A DNA stretch of 64,000 bases. Origin: Caenorhabditis elegans. Lineage: Eukaryota > Nematoda > Chromadorea > Rhabditida > Rhabditidae. The notes beneath the pieces are model-generated. The model saw only the letters and a program-made list of their open reading frames with translations. It made no database searches and had not been told where the DNA came from. Shown here one piece after another: positions 1 through 12,000 of this stretch; positions within the stretch are counted from its first letter, which is position 1, and each line of letters starts with the position of its first letter. The stretch lies in NCBI RefSeq assembly GCF_000002985.6, contig NC_003282.8:9548001-9612000 (forward strand), written 5' to 3'. The position numbers and the translations under genes are program-made.

Positions 1-14
1 AAAACATTTTCCAG

Positions 15-3000
15 AATAGGACGAAGACCTGTACTAATTGCGAGCTTATTCATATCTGGACTATCAGGAATTGGTGCAGCTTACGCCCCAACTTTTGAAA
101 TTATGCTAATTGGTCGTTTTTTTCAAGGAAGTTGCTTTACAGTAAGCATTTGAGTTTAAAAAAGTTACAGGTTAAGAGATTTTTTTACGAGCTTGCGATG
201 TAGAGGGAATAACAGTACACAATTTAGATAAATCCAAGTTTATTATGAATAAATAAATGGATTTATCAACGGGAACAGACGGAAGACGTGGGGACGGGTG
301 GCATCCGTGGTGAAACGTGTGAAGACTGAATGAATTGGCCTAAAAAGGCATCTGAATATTTGTGTGGATTTACGGGAGTACGACGCTCCGCAATAACGAA
401 AGTGTGCGGGGGGGGGGGGGGGCGCACTTGCATTAGGAAATACGCAAATGGCGCTAATTCAAATAATAGTATTTAATTGATTAAAGAGTGGAATGTTTCT
501 GAGTGAACGAATGGAACAGAGAGTGAGCAACTCATGCGGATGGTGATTGTGGGTTCGTGGGTGAACCTGACCAAGCGCATACATCCGCAAAGTTGGGACG
601 GACGGGCTCTGCGGAGCCCAAGTGACAACACTCCGGGGGGGGAGGACAGAGGCTCGACTAAGACTGACAGACTGTGAACATAATTAATGTAGGGCACCTT
701 GGCCTTTCGAGGGATGTAATCTCGGGTTCTACCTGGTGGAAGGTTGGCCGCGGCGTGATCTGATGCTGAAGCAAGAGTAGACGTGTTGGGATCTACGTAC
801 TCAAGTTCATCGTCCTGAAAGTCTGGATTGGGCGTGTCGTAGTCGATGCCCTCAAGTTCCAAAACAGAAGATCCAACGGGAGGGTGAATCAACCTGTCGT
901 TTAGAAGGGAAGGTGGAATCCTTGGATTTGCAATGTCTAGCATTGTCTCGGTTGGAAAAAACTCTGGAGCGTAGGATGAGTTCGGTGAATCGAAGAACGC
1001 ATGGACCGGGATGTTAGGTGGTTGAGCGTGATCTTCGCAGTATTGCTCGTTGTCATCGGACTCTTCTTCCCTTGATTCGGGAGAGTCGACGAAGTCCTCG
1101 GATGCTTGGATTTCGAGCGGGATGAGCTGGCAAACGGAACGTAGGTAGAGTTTACCGTTTGCTTTGACTGTGGCGGTACGAATTTGATCGTCGCGTTTGG
1201 ATTCATGAACGTCCGTAATTACTCCTAGAGGCCATTTATGCCGAGTTACGTGATTGGTGTTAATGAGAACAACCTGTCCAACTGATGGCTTGATAGCTGA
1301 GCACTTCTTTTTGCGATGTTTGGCTTTTCTGAGGTGGAATAGATACCCTAGAGTCCAAATCTGCCAGAGCCGATTGAGGGCGGCTTCGAGCTTGGCGAGG
1401 TGTGCGCGAGCGCGTTCCTCTGCCCCTTTCTTGATGTCGGTGGTAAGACTCGAGGGGATATCCAGCATGACTCCGGGAATTTGAAAATCAATTGGACGAA
1501 GTGCGATCATGTCGTTGGGAGAACGCGCATGAGGGGTGAGAGGACGGCTGTTGATCATCGCCTGAGCACTTGAGACTAGGTACTGGAGAGTAAACATGTC
1601 TAGTCTATCAAGGGAGCTTACCTTGTGGAGCTGATGTTTTACGAGTCCAACGATTCTTTCATAGACTCCTCCTTGCCATGGTGATAGCGGAGTGATATGG
1701 AAGACGTTGATTTGTTGAGTAGCTAGATAGCTGATCAAGGACTCGCTCTGGATATCTCCTGTGAGAATGTCCTCATTAATCATCGACGCGCCGAGTTTGA
1801 AGATGGCTGCATTGTCGGAGTAGATATCGGTGGGCGTGCCGACACAGTTGAAAATTGTGCGTAAGCCCATCAGGTAAGTCTCAGTGGTGGCATCAGGTAA
1901 CACTCGTAACACGGCGCCTCTGGTGACTAGGCATGTGTAGACAAGAACATAGGCTTTGCCGGCAGTGACGCCGTCATCTTTTAGATACTCAATTGGACCC
2001 ATGTAATAGAGGCCCGATTTTGAGAATGGTGTGGACGGTTCCGTTCTGTTGTGTGGTAGCACCTTTGAGTTTGGATATTTGAAAGGTAAGCCGTGGACTT
2101 TCTTGCAGTCGACACAGTTTGAAATTACCGATTTCGCCAGTGCTTTGACGTGAGGGATCCAGAACAAAGTTTTGATGGCTGACACAGTGTATAGTTCGGG
2201 GCTGTGGCCGTTGATGACGTGCGTCTCACGCATGATAAGGGTCGCCAAAGGGTGATCTTTGAAAATAATCACAGGCTCATTAGCTTCTTGGGGAAGCGCG
2301 CGAGAAGTCACTTGTTTCTTGACACGGTAGAAACCGTGGCGGTCCACGTAATGCTCTAGATCAGGTGGGAGCTGGTAACCGAGAGCTTGGGATTCTCGAT
2401 AATGATGAAGGATGATGAGCTTCCTGGCGAGATTGCGCTTATGGAGGATGGATTCCGCGCTTCTGAACTCGACCATTATCTCCGATTTTTTTGGAAACAT
2501 TTGACACATAATTTTGAGGTTACTGTAAACCATATTTGAAAGTTTTGAGAGAGAATTTGTGTAGTGGAACGGGATGAAGGATTTGAAGCCTGTGATAGCG
2601 GTGACGAGGACTGTCTCCTTCAATTCTGCCGTAATCGTTTCGACCTTTTTGACGATTGGTTTATTCTTCTTTTTAGAAGTGGGGTCTAAAATTTCAGAAT
2701 ATGCCAGGTCTTGGAATTCGGCCGGGCAAGATACAGACCCTTCGACCTTTCGTGGCCACTTGTCTTCTGGATCTGAGAGGAACTTGGGACCTCGGAACCA
2801 GAAGAGGCTCTTCTGGAGCTCGCTAGTGGACATTCCCCGAGTGGCTAGATCAGCCGGATTCTCTTTGGTGGGAACATGATGAATGGTGGTGGTGATTCCA
2901 CATTCTAACATCCGAGCGACGTTCTCGTTATACTGCTCGACTCTGTTGTGAACCCAGGCTCTTTTGTTTTTGCCTGACAGAATCCAATATAGAGCGCAGG

Positions 3001-6000
3001 CGCTATCTGTGAAGATTTTGACTGACGAGATCGGCAAGCGAAGCTCTTTTGAAAGGTTGGTCGCGAGGTTCGAAGAATCCCTAGTAGCTCCAACTTTGGG
3101 ATGGTGTAGTTCGTGACGGAAGTCTCTTTGATCTTATTTTTGCTAGCGATGAGCCTTGTGACTGGAGCCCAGCTCTCATATTTGAAATGAGCGTATGCTG
3201 CGGCAGCGTAGATGTCTTGCGACGCGTCAGTGAAAATTATGAGCTGACAGTCTAAGATATCCTCGTTGACGAAGGTTAGGCGTCTTTCAACTCGGATTGA
3301 CTTGTCTACGAATGAGCTTTGTAGTGCTCTCCACGCTGGGAGCAGCTCAATAGGAATGCGATCTTTCCAGTTGGTCCCACTGATCCAAAGTTGTTGGATG
3401 AGACGTTTGAACTGTACTAGAATCGGAGTCACTAGTCCTAGCGGATCGAAGGTTTCCGCCATTTTTGAAGCTACTTCTCTCTTTGTGGGGTGATCAATGT
3501 CAAGGATGGCAATTTTCACCGACAACGTGTCTGTGTTGTCGAAGGAATCCCATGTGTAGCCCAAGAGTTTGACTTCTCTGGACTCTGCTCTATCTTCGTG
3601 AGGAAGGTGAGCCATGATAGAGCTGCTGTTGGTGACAAACTCTCGCAGATTCATGTTCATCTTTTTGAAGATGGACTTGGCTGCCATGGCTGTAGGCATG
3701 ATTTTGTTGAACTCATTAGCGCCGAGCAGACAGTTGTCAACGTAGAGGTTCTCTCTGATCTCGTTATTCAACCGGTGGGGGTTGCGTTCCAGGAAGTGGT
3801 GGATGGCGGCACCCAGAAGGAATGGGCTGCTTGCAACCCCGAAGGGGATTCTGGTGAACCTGTAACAACAGATGTTGTCTTTGTTCGCGGGCTTCGAGGG
3901 GTCTTTGAGCCAGAGAAACAGTGACGTTTCTGTGTTTCGCCTGAAGCCGTACTTGATGGAAGGCTTTTTCGATGTCTGACACGATGATGTACCTATAGCA
4001 CCTGGCTCTGAGGAGAATGCCGAAGAGAGGTGTGATGAGGTTCGTGCCGGCATGGAGACAGTCATTTAGCGATAGGTCCTTTCCGATCGGACTTGACGAA
4101 TCGAGGACAACTCGAAGTTTGGTCGTATTTGACGACTCTTTGATGACTGCACGGTGAGGCATGAAGTACTCAAGAGGGGAATCTTGAGCCATTATCGGTG
4201 TGACCAACTCGATGATTTTTGCCGATTCCTGATCTTTGATCACCTTATGATATTTTTGGATGAGATCTTTGCCTCTTGTGAGCGTTTGAACGAGGCTACA
4301 CAATCGCTTATATGCGATGGCATAATTATTTTTGAGGTTAGCTTCATTGCCGTTGAAGGGCAATGCGACTTCGAGATCGCCATCTCTGTAGGTCGCGTTT
4401 AGTTCGAACTCTGCGAGCAGATCAGTCGTTGACTTTTTGACTTCGTCTACTGAAGGGATTGGCTCGATTCCGATATTTTCGAGTTTCCACATTTGTTCGA
4501 TTAGACCATGGAAGATCAGGTTGGGATCTTCTGAGGTGGCGAGTTGAGCTACCGTATCGGCGACCATGATTGTATGTATGGGCCCGGTGATGTCTTTGAA
4601 CACCCAGTGTAAGTCGTATTCTGAATGTAGGACTAATGACGGAATGGGGTGAACAATGATTCCGATTCTGGTGATGTCGATGACCCGTCTGGACGGTAGC
4701 TGGTGGCGTTCGGTTAGCTCGTCTCCGAATAGGCATGATAGGACGTCATTGCCGAGGATCATATCGATGCGATTGCCGTGGTGGGCATTTTGCCTCTCAA
4801 AGATTGATGTGTCTATCTTGAGAGACTCGAGATGAACTATGTCCTCGTGGGAAAACGTTGGAGCTACGAAGGTAGTAGCTGGGAGATGGTCGAAGCCGGC
4901 GATCAAGAAGCCTACGCTATTTTGAAAGTTTAATGATTTTAATTTGATTGGGAAAATTTGGGATACAGAGGTCGACGCATCGTGGAATCCTTGTAAGGAT
5001 AGCCTTGCTGAACCGGAAGGTGTAAGGCCGATTGAGCTGGCTTTGCTGTGCTGAATGAGTGACAGAGACGCTCCAGAGTCTACCAGCGCTAATAGGGGTT
5101 GATTATCGTCAGTGTAGAGGCATATGAATGAAAGTTTCTCATTGCCAGCGTTCTGAATATTTGTCACTTGATGAGGGACGTCAGGATGGGACAAAAAAAC
5201 AGCATAGTCAGCGATGCTCTTGGCGTCGATGAAATGACATGTATCTGGAGGCGTTGTCTTCCTGTGTGGGAAGGAAGGTTGGCCTTGAGTATTTATGAGG
5301 GAGGCTGATAGGATACTAGAGAGGGTAAGAACGTTGCAGCAACGTGCTGATTGCGAATCAGCATTTGGCAGGGGGCTCTGTGCAGTCGGCCCCGTGCCCG
5401 CCCACAATGATTTAGTGGGAGGTGTTGCGAGTTCCCCTCTCTCTTGGGAGAGGGATGTCTCGAAATAACCGGATAACCGATTTGGCTGTCGGTGGATAGT
5501 TACTGGGGTCTCTGTAGTATTCTTTCTTTGGACAGCCGCCTGTGTGGTGGATTCCACTGCAGTAAATGCATTTGAAGTGGACAGTGCATTCTGTGATGGA
5601 ATGGCTCCTGCAACAGTTGGGGCAGAGCCCTTTCCTCTCGTTAGCTGCACGAAAGGCATGGCTGCTGAGCCGACATCTGACCGGGCTGTGTCCGCCGCCG
5701 CAGGCTGGACACGGTTTTGCATTAGTCTCATCGTCGACAGGGAATGTGCGTGGGATGAGATCTATGTTTAGGCCTTTTTGACCTGGCTTGTAGTATCCAG
5801 CAAGAGTCTGTCCGCTCTGATTGTCTCTGAATTTCGCTGCATGTTGGCGAGCATCATAGACTAGGGCACGCGGAGCCTTTTTTGACTGTTTGGCCTGTGT
5901 TGGCCGAGCAGGAGCAGGAGCGGGAGCCGTTTGGGTAACGTGGTTAACCGAGGCTTTGAGGAAGCGAGAGGGAATCTCGTTGACCGCTGTGTGACTGCGG

Positions 6001-9000
6001 GGAAGCATGGATGCTGCGATCAACCCGTTTTCGAAGCTGATAATGTGTCTTCGAATGCGAGTGTATAGCGTCGTCGCGGTCGGTCGCTCTCCGAGTTCAG
6101 TGTAGAACTCTGTGACTTTGTCTTTGAAAGAAGCCGGGAGTTTTGCGATAAGACCTAATGTGATACGGTCGTCGGCCTCGGAGAGCCCTGTCACTTGCAG
6201 TCTTTGAACCAAGAGTTGGTGAGAGATGAGACCTAGTTTCATCTGTTCTGGAGTGGAATGATTGAACTTGAGCATTCTGAATTGCTCCAGTAGACCTCTC
6301 TGAGTATCTCCTTTACCGGATACGGACTCGAGCATGTCCATAGTGGTACTGTACGCGATCATGGGGTCATCGTGATGCGAGATGCATTGGGTGGCGTTTC
6401 CGATCAGGTGGCTTCGGAACATGTTGTACTTGGTCACCGCTGGAAGCCGGGGATTGTCCAAGACTACTGCATTAAATCCGTTCTTGAATGCGCGGAAGTT
6501 GCCAGTACCGTCAAACTTTTGTAGGTGTTTGGCGTTGCTCTCGAAGTTGATAACTGCGCGAGATGGGAGTGACTCTAGAGCAGTTGGAAGGGGTGAAGTA
6601 CCTTCTTGATCGATCTCAATTTCACTTCCCACATCCGTTTCGATGTCTGTACGGACTGAATTGTGGTCAGCGAGGGACTGCACTCGAGCAGCCATCTCGT
6701 CATTGAAGGCTGTTTGAGCTCGTCTCGCATCTGACTGATCGTCTTGAATACGATTGATCAGTCTGCCCATATCCTGCATGGCTTGCATGATTGCTTCGTC
6801 CGCTGGCGCGAAAGAAGGTTGGCCGTGAGCCATCTGTGGTGATGCTGAGGAAAGTATCGGAGCTTCCACCAGACCAGATGTTCTGTATGCTCTTTGTGGC
6901 GCATGACTTTGACGCTCTAGAACTGGAGAAATTTGTGATCCACGTCGATATTTTTCCATTCTTCTCTCGCGAGCGGCTCTGATATTTCTGAACTCGAGCA
7001 ACTGTTGTCTGCCGAGCTCTTCGTTTTGTTCGGCCAACTGCTGTTGCTCAGCGAGCTTGTCCTCGAGGGATCTGATTCTGGCTCTATCTAACTTGCGTCG
7101 ATGTTGTTCTTCGGCAAGTTCTTCGGCTAGGGTTGGGTGATGAGACCACCTGTCGCCATCAGAATCTCGGAAGCGGGTCGCTGTGCTGAATTGCGACGCT
7201 GTCCGATACATTGTAACCGGTGAATCCCTTGTTGGAGGTGAGAGGATCGCTGATGGGATCGTCACTCTTGGCTCAGGGACTTCGCTGAGCTCGTTGCCAT
7301 TTATGACATTATGGTTCGAGCCCATGTTCGCTTTGAGATCTTCGAGCGCATGGTCGATGCTGCTCAGATCGCCCGACTCGGATTGTGATGAGTCGGCACC
7401 AGATGTTTCGTACGGGGTCAGTTCGATATCCTGTTGAACGTGCGGGATGACTGGGAAGCCGAGAGATGACAACTCTCTTTCCAACATGACGATGTCACGG
7501 TTTGCCTCGTTGAGGAGGGCTTGGGGGTGGAGTACTGCGAGATGAGCTTCCACCTCTCTGTGATAGGTGTCACTATTGGGGGAGTCTCGCAGCGCCGGTT
7601 CTTGGAACTTGTCGTCCACGAACTGGCGTAAGTGCTCCAGCTCCTCCGCGTAGTGCCGAAGTTTGATGAGAACTTGATTGGCGTCGCGGAGGATGGCGTT
7701 CTCGATGGGGGGAGAAACGTTCGGGTTGCCACCAAGATGTTCAAGCATCATTCGAGACGCTTCCTGACGGAACTGGCGCGTCTTATTGACGATGCGGGTG
7801 ATGGTACCCTTGATAGTGGCGGCTGGCGATCTCGAGTGGTGTGGGCGACCACGTCTCGAGCGTCGGTTTGACTGCCTGCCTGATTGGTTACCTTGAGCGG
7901 TAGCCGGTGAGTCACCTTGAAGGGTGGCCTCGGGTGCCTCCGGGTTATCAACACGTGGGGTGTCGACTTCCGGGAGACCTTTTGAAGATTTGGAGATTGC
8001 ACTCATTTCCGGGGTGATTGTCGAAGACAATAAATCCAGTTAACTGAAATAAGTGAATTTTGATTGAGTTGATTTGAATACTCAATACTGTTGGAGTGTA
8101 CACTTCGCTCTCCGAGGTGGAGATGATGTGTAGATTTTTTGAAAACCTTTCCCCCTCATTCTTTGATCATCTTAACAAAATGATTCCTTGCGTCTGAACC
8201 GTGTGCTGTAGCTCCCTCCGGTAAGATCACGGTGGGAGTAGATGGGAATGAGCGGATCCAGGGACGCATGGTTCAAGTGGACATTATGCTTTCCGAATAA
8301 TGTAGACTCTACGTCGTTTGACCTTGTGTTTTTTTTTTGTGGTTTGTTGGATTTCTTAGTGGGGGTGACTTTATTGAAATCCCTTCTCGAACCTCTCAGA
8401 GATGCAATCTGATCATGTCACTTACCAACTGGTTGAACCGACCTGTTGGCTTTTCCTTTTTGAATTGGAATTGTGACATGTGGCTCGAGAAGTCTCCTAG
8501 CAATGTCTCGAGGAGAGTAGCGGAGCCATTAGCCTATGTTCGGATCTAGATGACCGGTCAATTTCGAACATGGATAACTTTTCTGAACCGAGTTTTTATT
8601 TCTCGTGAGAGCAATATTAAACTCTGTCTATTATCAAGTGACATTGCGTGTGTCAGAACAGATCTGGACGTCAACTGTACGAATAGGTTTGATTTATTTG
8701 ATTTTGAATAATTTTGAAATCTTTGGGCCGATTTTGAAATATTTGGACCAAGTTTGAAGGCAGTTTGAAAAATAAAATAAAATAAAAAAATTTTTATGTG
8801 ATGTTTTACGGACTGAGACAGTTATAGTTCATCAGAAGAACTTTATTTCACGGGAATTTTCCCCAAGGCAAAAGAAAACTACAATACGATAGGTGTGGAT
8901 CGAGTAATTAACAGTGTCTCAGTCTTTCTATAATTTGCTCAAGCTCCCATTGTTCCTGGTTGAGTGGTGGAACTGGCTATGAATCATAAGAAGTTGAGGA

Positions 9001-12000
9001 AAGAACTTCTTGAGAATAACTCACTTCTGGATCCATGGAAGCCGCGTGCGGGTTTCAATTGTCCGATCTTTTCAGAACTTAGGGTCATGGGGGAAGAACC
9101 AGCTGAACTGACAGGTAGTGAACTTGTTTCAGACATATGAGCAATAAGCTAGTTAAGCTGTGAAGCTTTGGAAGCTGAGTGATGCTTTTAAGATTATTGA
9201 GCTGTTTTACTGTAGGTTCAATTGGGTAGTTGAGCCGCAGAGATATTTGATTTGAAGCCTTGTGTTTTGAAATCACGTAGGCGACACGTGGGAGGCGTGT
9301 TTTGAAAATATCAAGAACGTGAGTTGACGTTTTGAACTTTGTTTGTTTGTTTGTTTTTTATGGCTGGGCTTCACGAAAGTGTATTCGCGCAGTCCATGGT
9401 AAGGTCTGATTTGCTGAGTGATGTAGCACCTTATTTTGAACTATTCGTATTAGTTGACTTAATTCCAGTTACATATAGAATTACTATTGAGGACTTGTGA
9501 AAGTACTGAGCCATCTTGCGGCTAGTGGACCCCCTGAATTTCCGGCAATGTGTGAAGCCAATCCGAGGATTAATTCAACAAGACACTCTGAACGTCTGCC
9601 AGACATCCGATTCCTAGAAATTCCTAGGCCCGTCGACTTTGGAAGATCTAGTCCAAGTCGTGACAAGAGTGGGGAAGCTGCCACCTTGAACACTCCTGAA
9701 ACGGCGTGAGCATCAGAACTTTAGTACATTCTTCATGACTAAATACTAGGGTTGATCAATACCTTTTCTTTCATCACGTTCATCAATTAAGAAGAACCCT
9801 TAACTGCTCGATAGGCTTGGTACTTTCGTGTGGAATAGTACTTCACTATGTAAACGCAAGAGTTTCCAATTACGTCTGTTCTGGTTCGGAGCAACAAGAA
9901 ACGTCTACGAGTCCGTCGAGAGCTTTGAAAGGTGACTGCGACTTACTGAGGACGTTTTTTGAACGATTGTCTGAGTGATTCGTGGAGAGAATAGCAATCG
10001 TAAACGATCGTTTGAGAGATTCGTTTGACAAATCATGATCGATTTTTTGAGAGAGAAAAAAGAAGTGAACCTAATACTCTAACGAATTTCCCACGGATGT
10101 TCTGAAGGGTGACCGCGAGTTTGTAGAGCATGAGGAATTTGAAATCTCTATGACTATCGCTGTGGAATGATGCGAGGAGATTCGATTTCGAGTTGAAAGT
10201 TCGAAATAGCAATAAGATTTCGATGACCTGAGAGTCTCTAGTTGTGATGACGTAGCCGAGAGACTATAAAGTCTGTGAAGTCAACTGTTATGTCTAGGTA
10301 TGAATAGACTAAGTTGTTTTTGGGAAGCTCATGGAAGGGAGCTTATGATTAGCGTTGAGTTAACAACATTGTCACGGTAGTAAAGTGTAAACACTTTTAT
10401 TTTTAATACGACTGCACCCGGGGGAGGGAGTGAGCGTACATTCCAACAGGTTTGAGAGCAATTGCGGGTCATAAAATAATGGAAAGTTGGATGGGGAACA
10501 AGTAATAACGAGATATAGGACTCGGAAATTAAGCTGTGGTGGGTGTGGGAGGGTATAACAAAAATTTCATCACTTAGAATGGGACAAAATTAAGAATGGC
10601 CAAATTAACAACAACAATAACAGTTAAACAATAGGTGTGTGTGGGGTTGAACACTACATCTTCTTGTTGAAGAACCCATGAGCTCCAACGTCGGTGTCCT
10701 GATATGGGGCATAACGACGCTTCTTGGAGTTGTCCTGGAGATGGGCCTTGTGACGAGGTGCCTTCGGCTTCTTGACTGGAGCGGGTGCGCCTTGGAGTTG
10801 CTGCTCTCTTTGTTGTTGTTCCTAAAGAAATGAGGTTGGTATTTCATTAGGTTGTAGGCTATATCTCACCTTACGGATCTGAACGGCGGCCAGATACCCT
10901 GGAGTTTTGTGGACGTCCGGTTGCTTGCAAAACAATGGGTGACCCCCACTAAGAAATCCAACAAACCACAAACAATGGTCAAAAAGCAGAAACTATGGTT
11001 GATTGATAATACTTTTTAGAGGGATGAAACAATAATTTTTAATTCAAAAATATTTATAAAGTTAAATCAATATTCAGGCTTTAACAATGATCAACTGGGT
11101 GATGTGCTGTGAAAGTATTTCATTTTCTGGACATGGTTACGCATCTGTACTGTTCGGATTATGTTGGGTAATTGGATATTGTTCAGTTTCACCGCTTGCC
11201 ATGTATTTCTCAACTTGGCGTTATGTACAACTGGCCACATCTGTTCCATGTGTTCTTTTTGGAATTCTCATGATGTTGTAAGTTCATATGCTCTAGATGA
11301 TTAGCTGAAGTTTGGTTTTTTCTTCTACAATAACAAAATTTTGTTAAAATACGCCTACACAACCTGAGCACTTTATTTGAAAACTTGCAGTACTCTACCC
11401 GAAAGTTTCTCATTTCTGGTGGCAAAAAGAAAACGAGATGATTTGGTGAAATGGATAGAAATGGCATCAAGAGTTGGAAATGAAGAAATTGATTATGATG
11501 CTGATCAGATTGTGGATATGTCAAGTAGAGAAGAAGATAATGAATCACTTCTTCAGACATTAAAACTTGTTCTCCAATCAAAACTCATGGTCACTAACAC
11601 GGCTGTTGAAACATTTTTATGGAAATTTTTTGACAAAATTTTTACCATTTTGAAATATTAATTTTCAGGATAATTGATTTAATGATCTACAGTGCTCTTT
11701 CACTCTCAGCAACAGGAGTTGGCTCTAATAACATGCATCTCTCGTATATTTTTTCTGGTCTCGTCGAAATTCCTTCTTATTTTTTGATTCCCGCCGCAAT
11801 TGACTGGTTAGGAAGAAAACCATCCGTAATGGTTTCTCATTTGATTCTTGCCTTTTCGCTACTCTCCATGTACCTGTTTGATCATGAGGCTGATCCAGAA
11901 ATATTCTTGATAATTTGGCTCATTGCCAAGTTTGCAGCTGCATCTGCATTTATGCTGTGTTTCGTTTACGGAGCTGAACTTTTCCCAACAAATTGCAGGT

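Larger units (their letters stand above)
473..8030 (-). mobile_element. Decayed BEL/Pao-type LTR retrotransposon body
   Basis: Reading on the minus strand, the order is gag with three zinc knuckles, aspartic protease, reverse transcriptase, RNase H, then integrase. This is the gag-pro-RT-RH-IN order of BEL/Pao elements, which in C. elegans are the Cer7-like families. It lies in an intron of the transporter, antisense to it. The coding part is in four open segments in different frames, so it is not intact. I could not find a matching pair of LTRs, a primer-binding site or a target-site duplication by eye. The element's true ends are therefore undefined, and the 5' LTR may have been replaced or rearranged. 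Confidence 0.85.

Noticed and set aside
1..11000. A matching LTR pair for the BEL element
   Set aside because: Compared the 142-700 flank with 8031-10980 by eye and found no convincing direct repeat; left unannotated.
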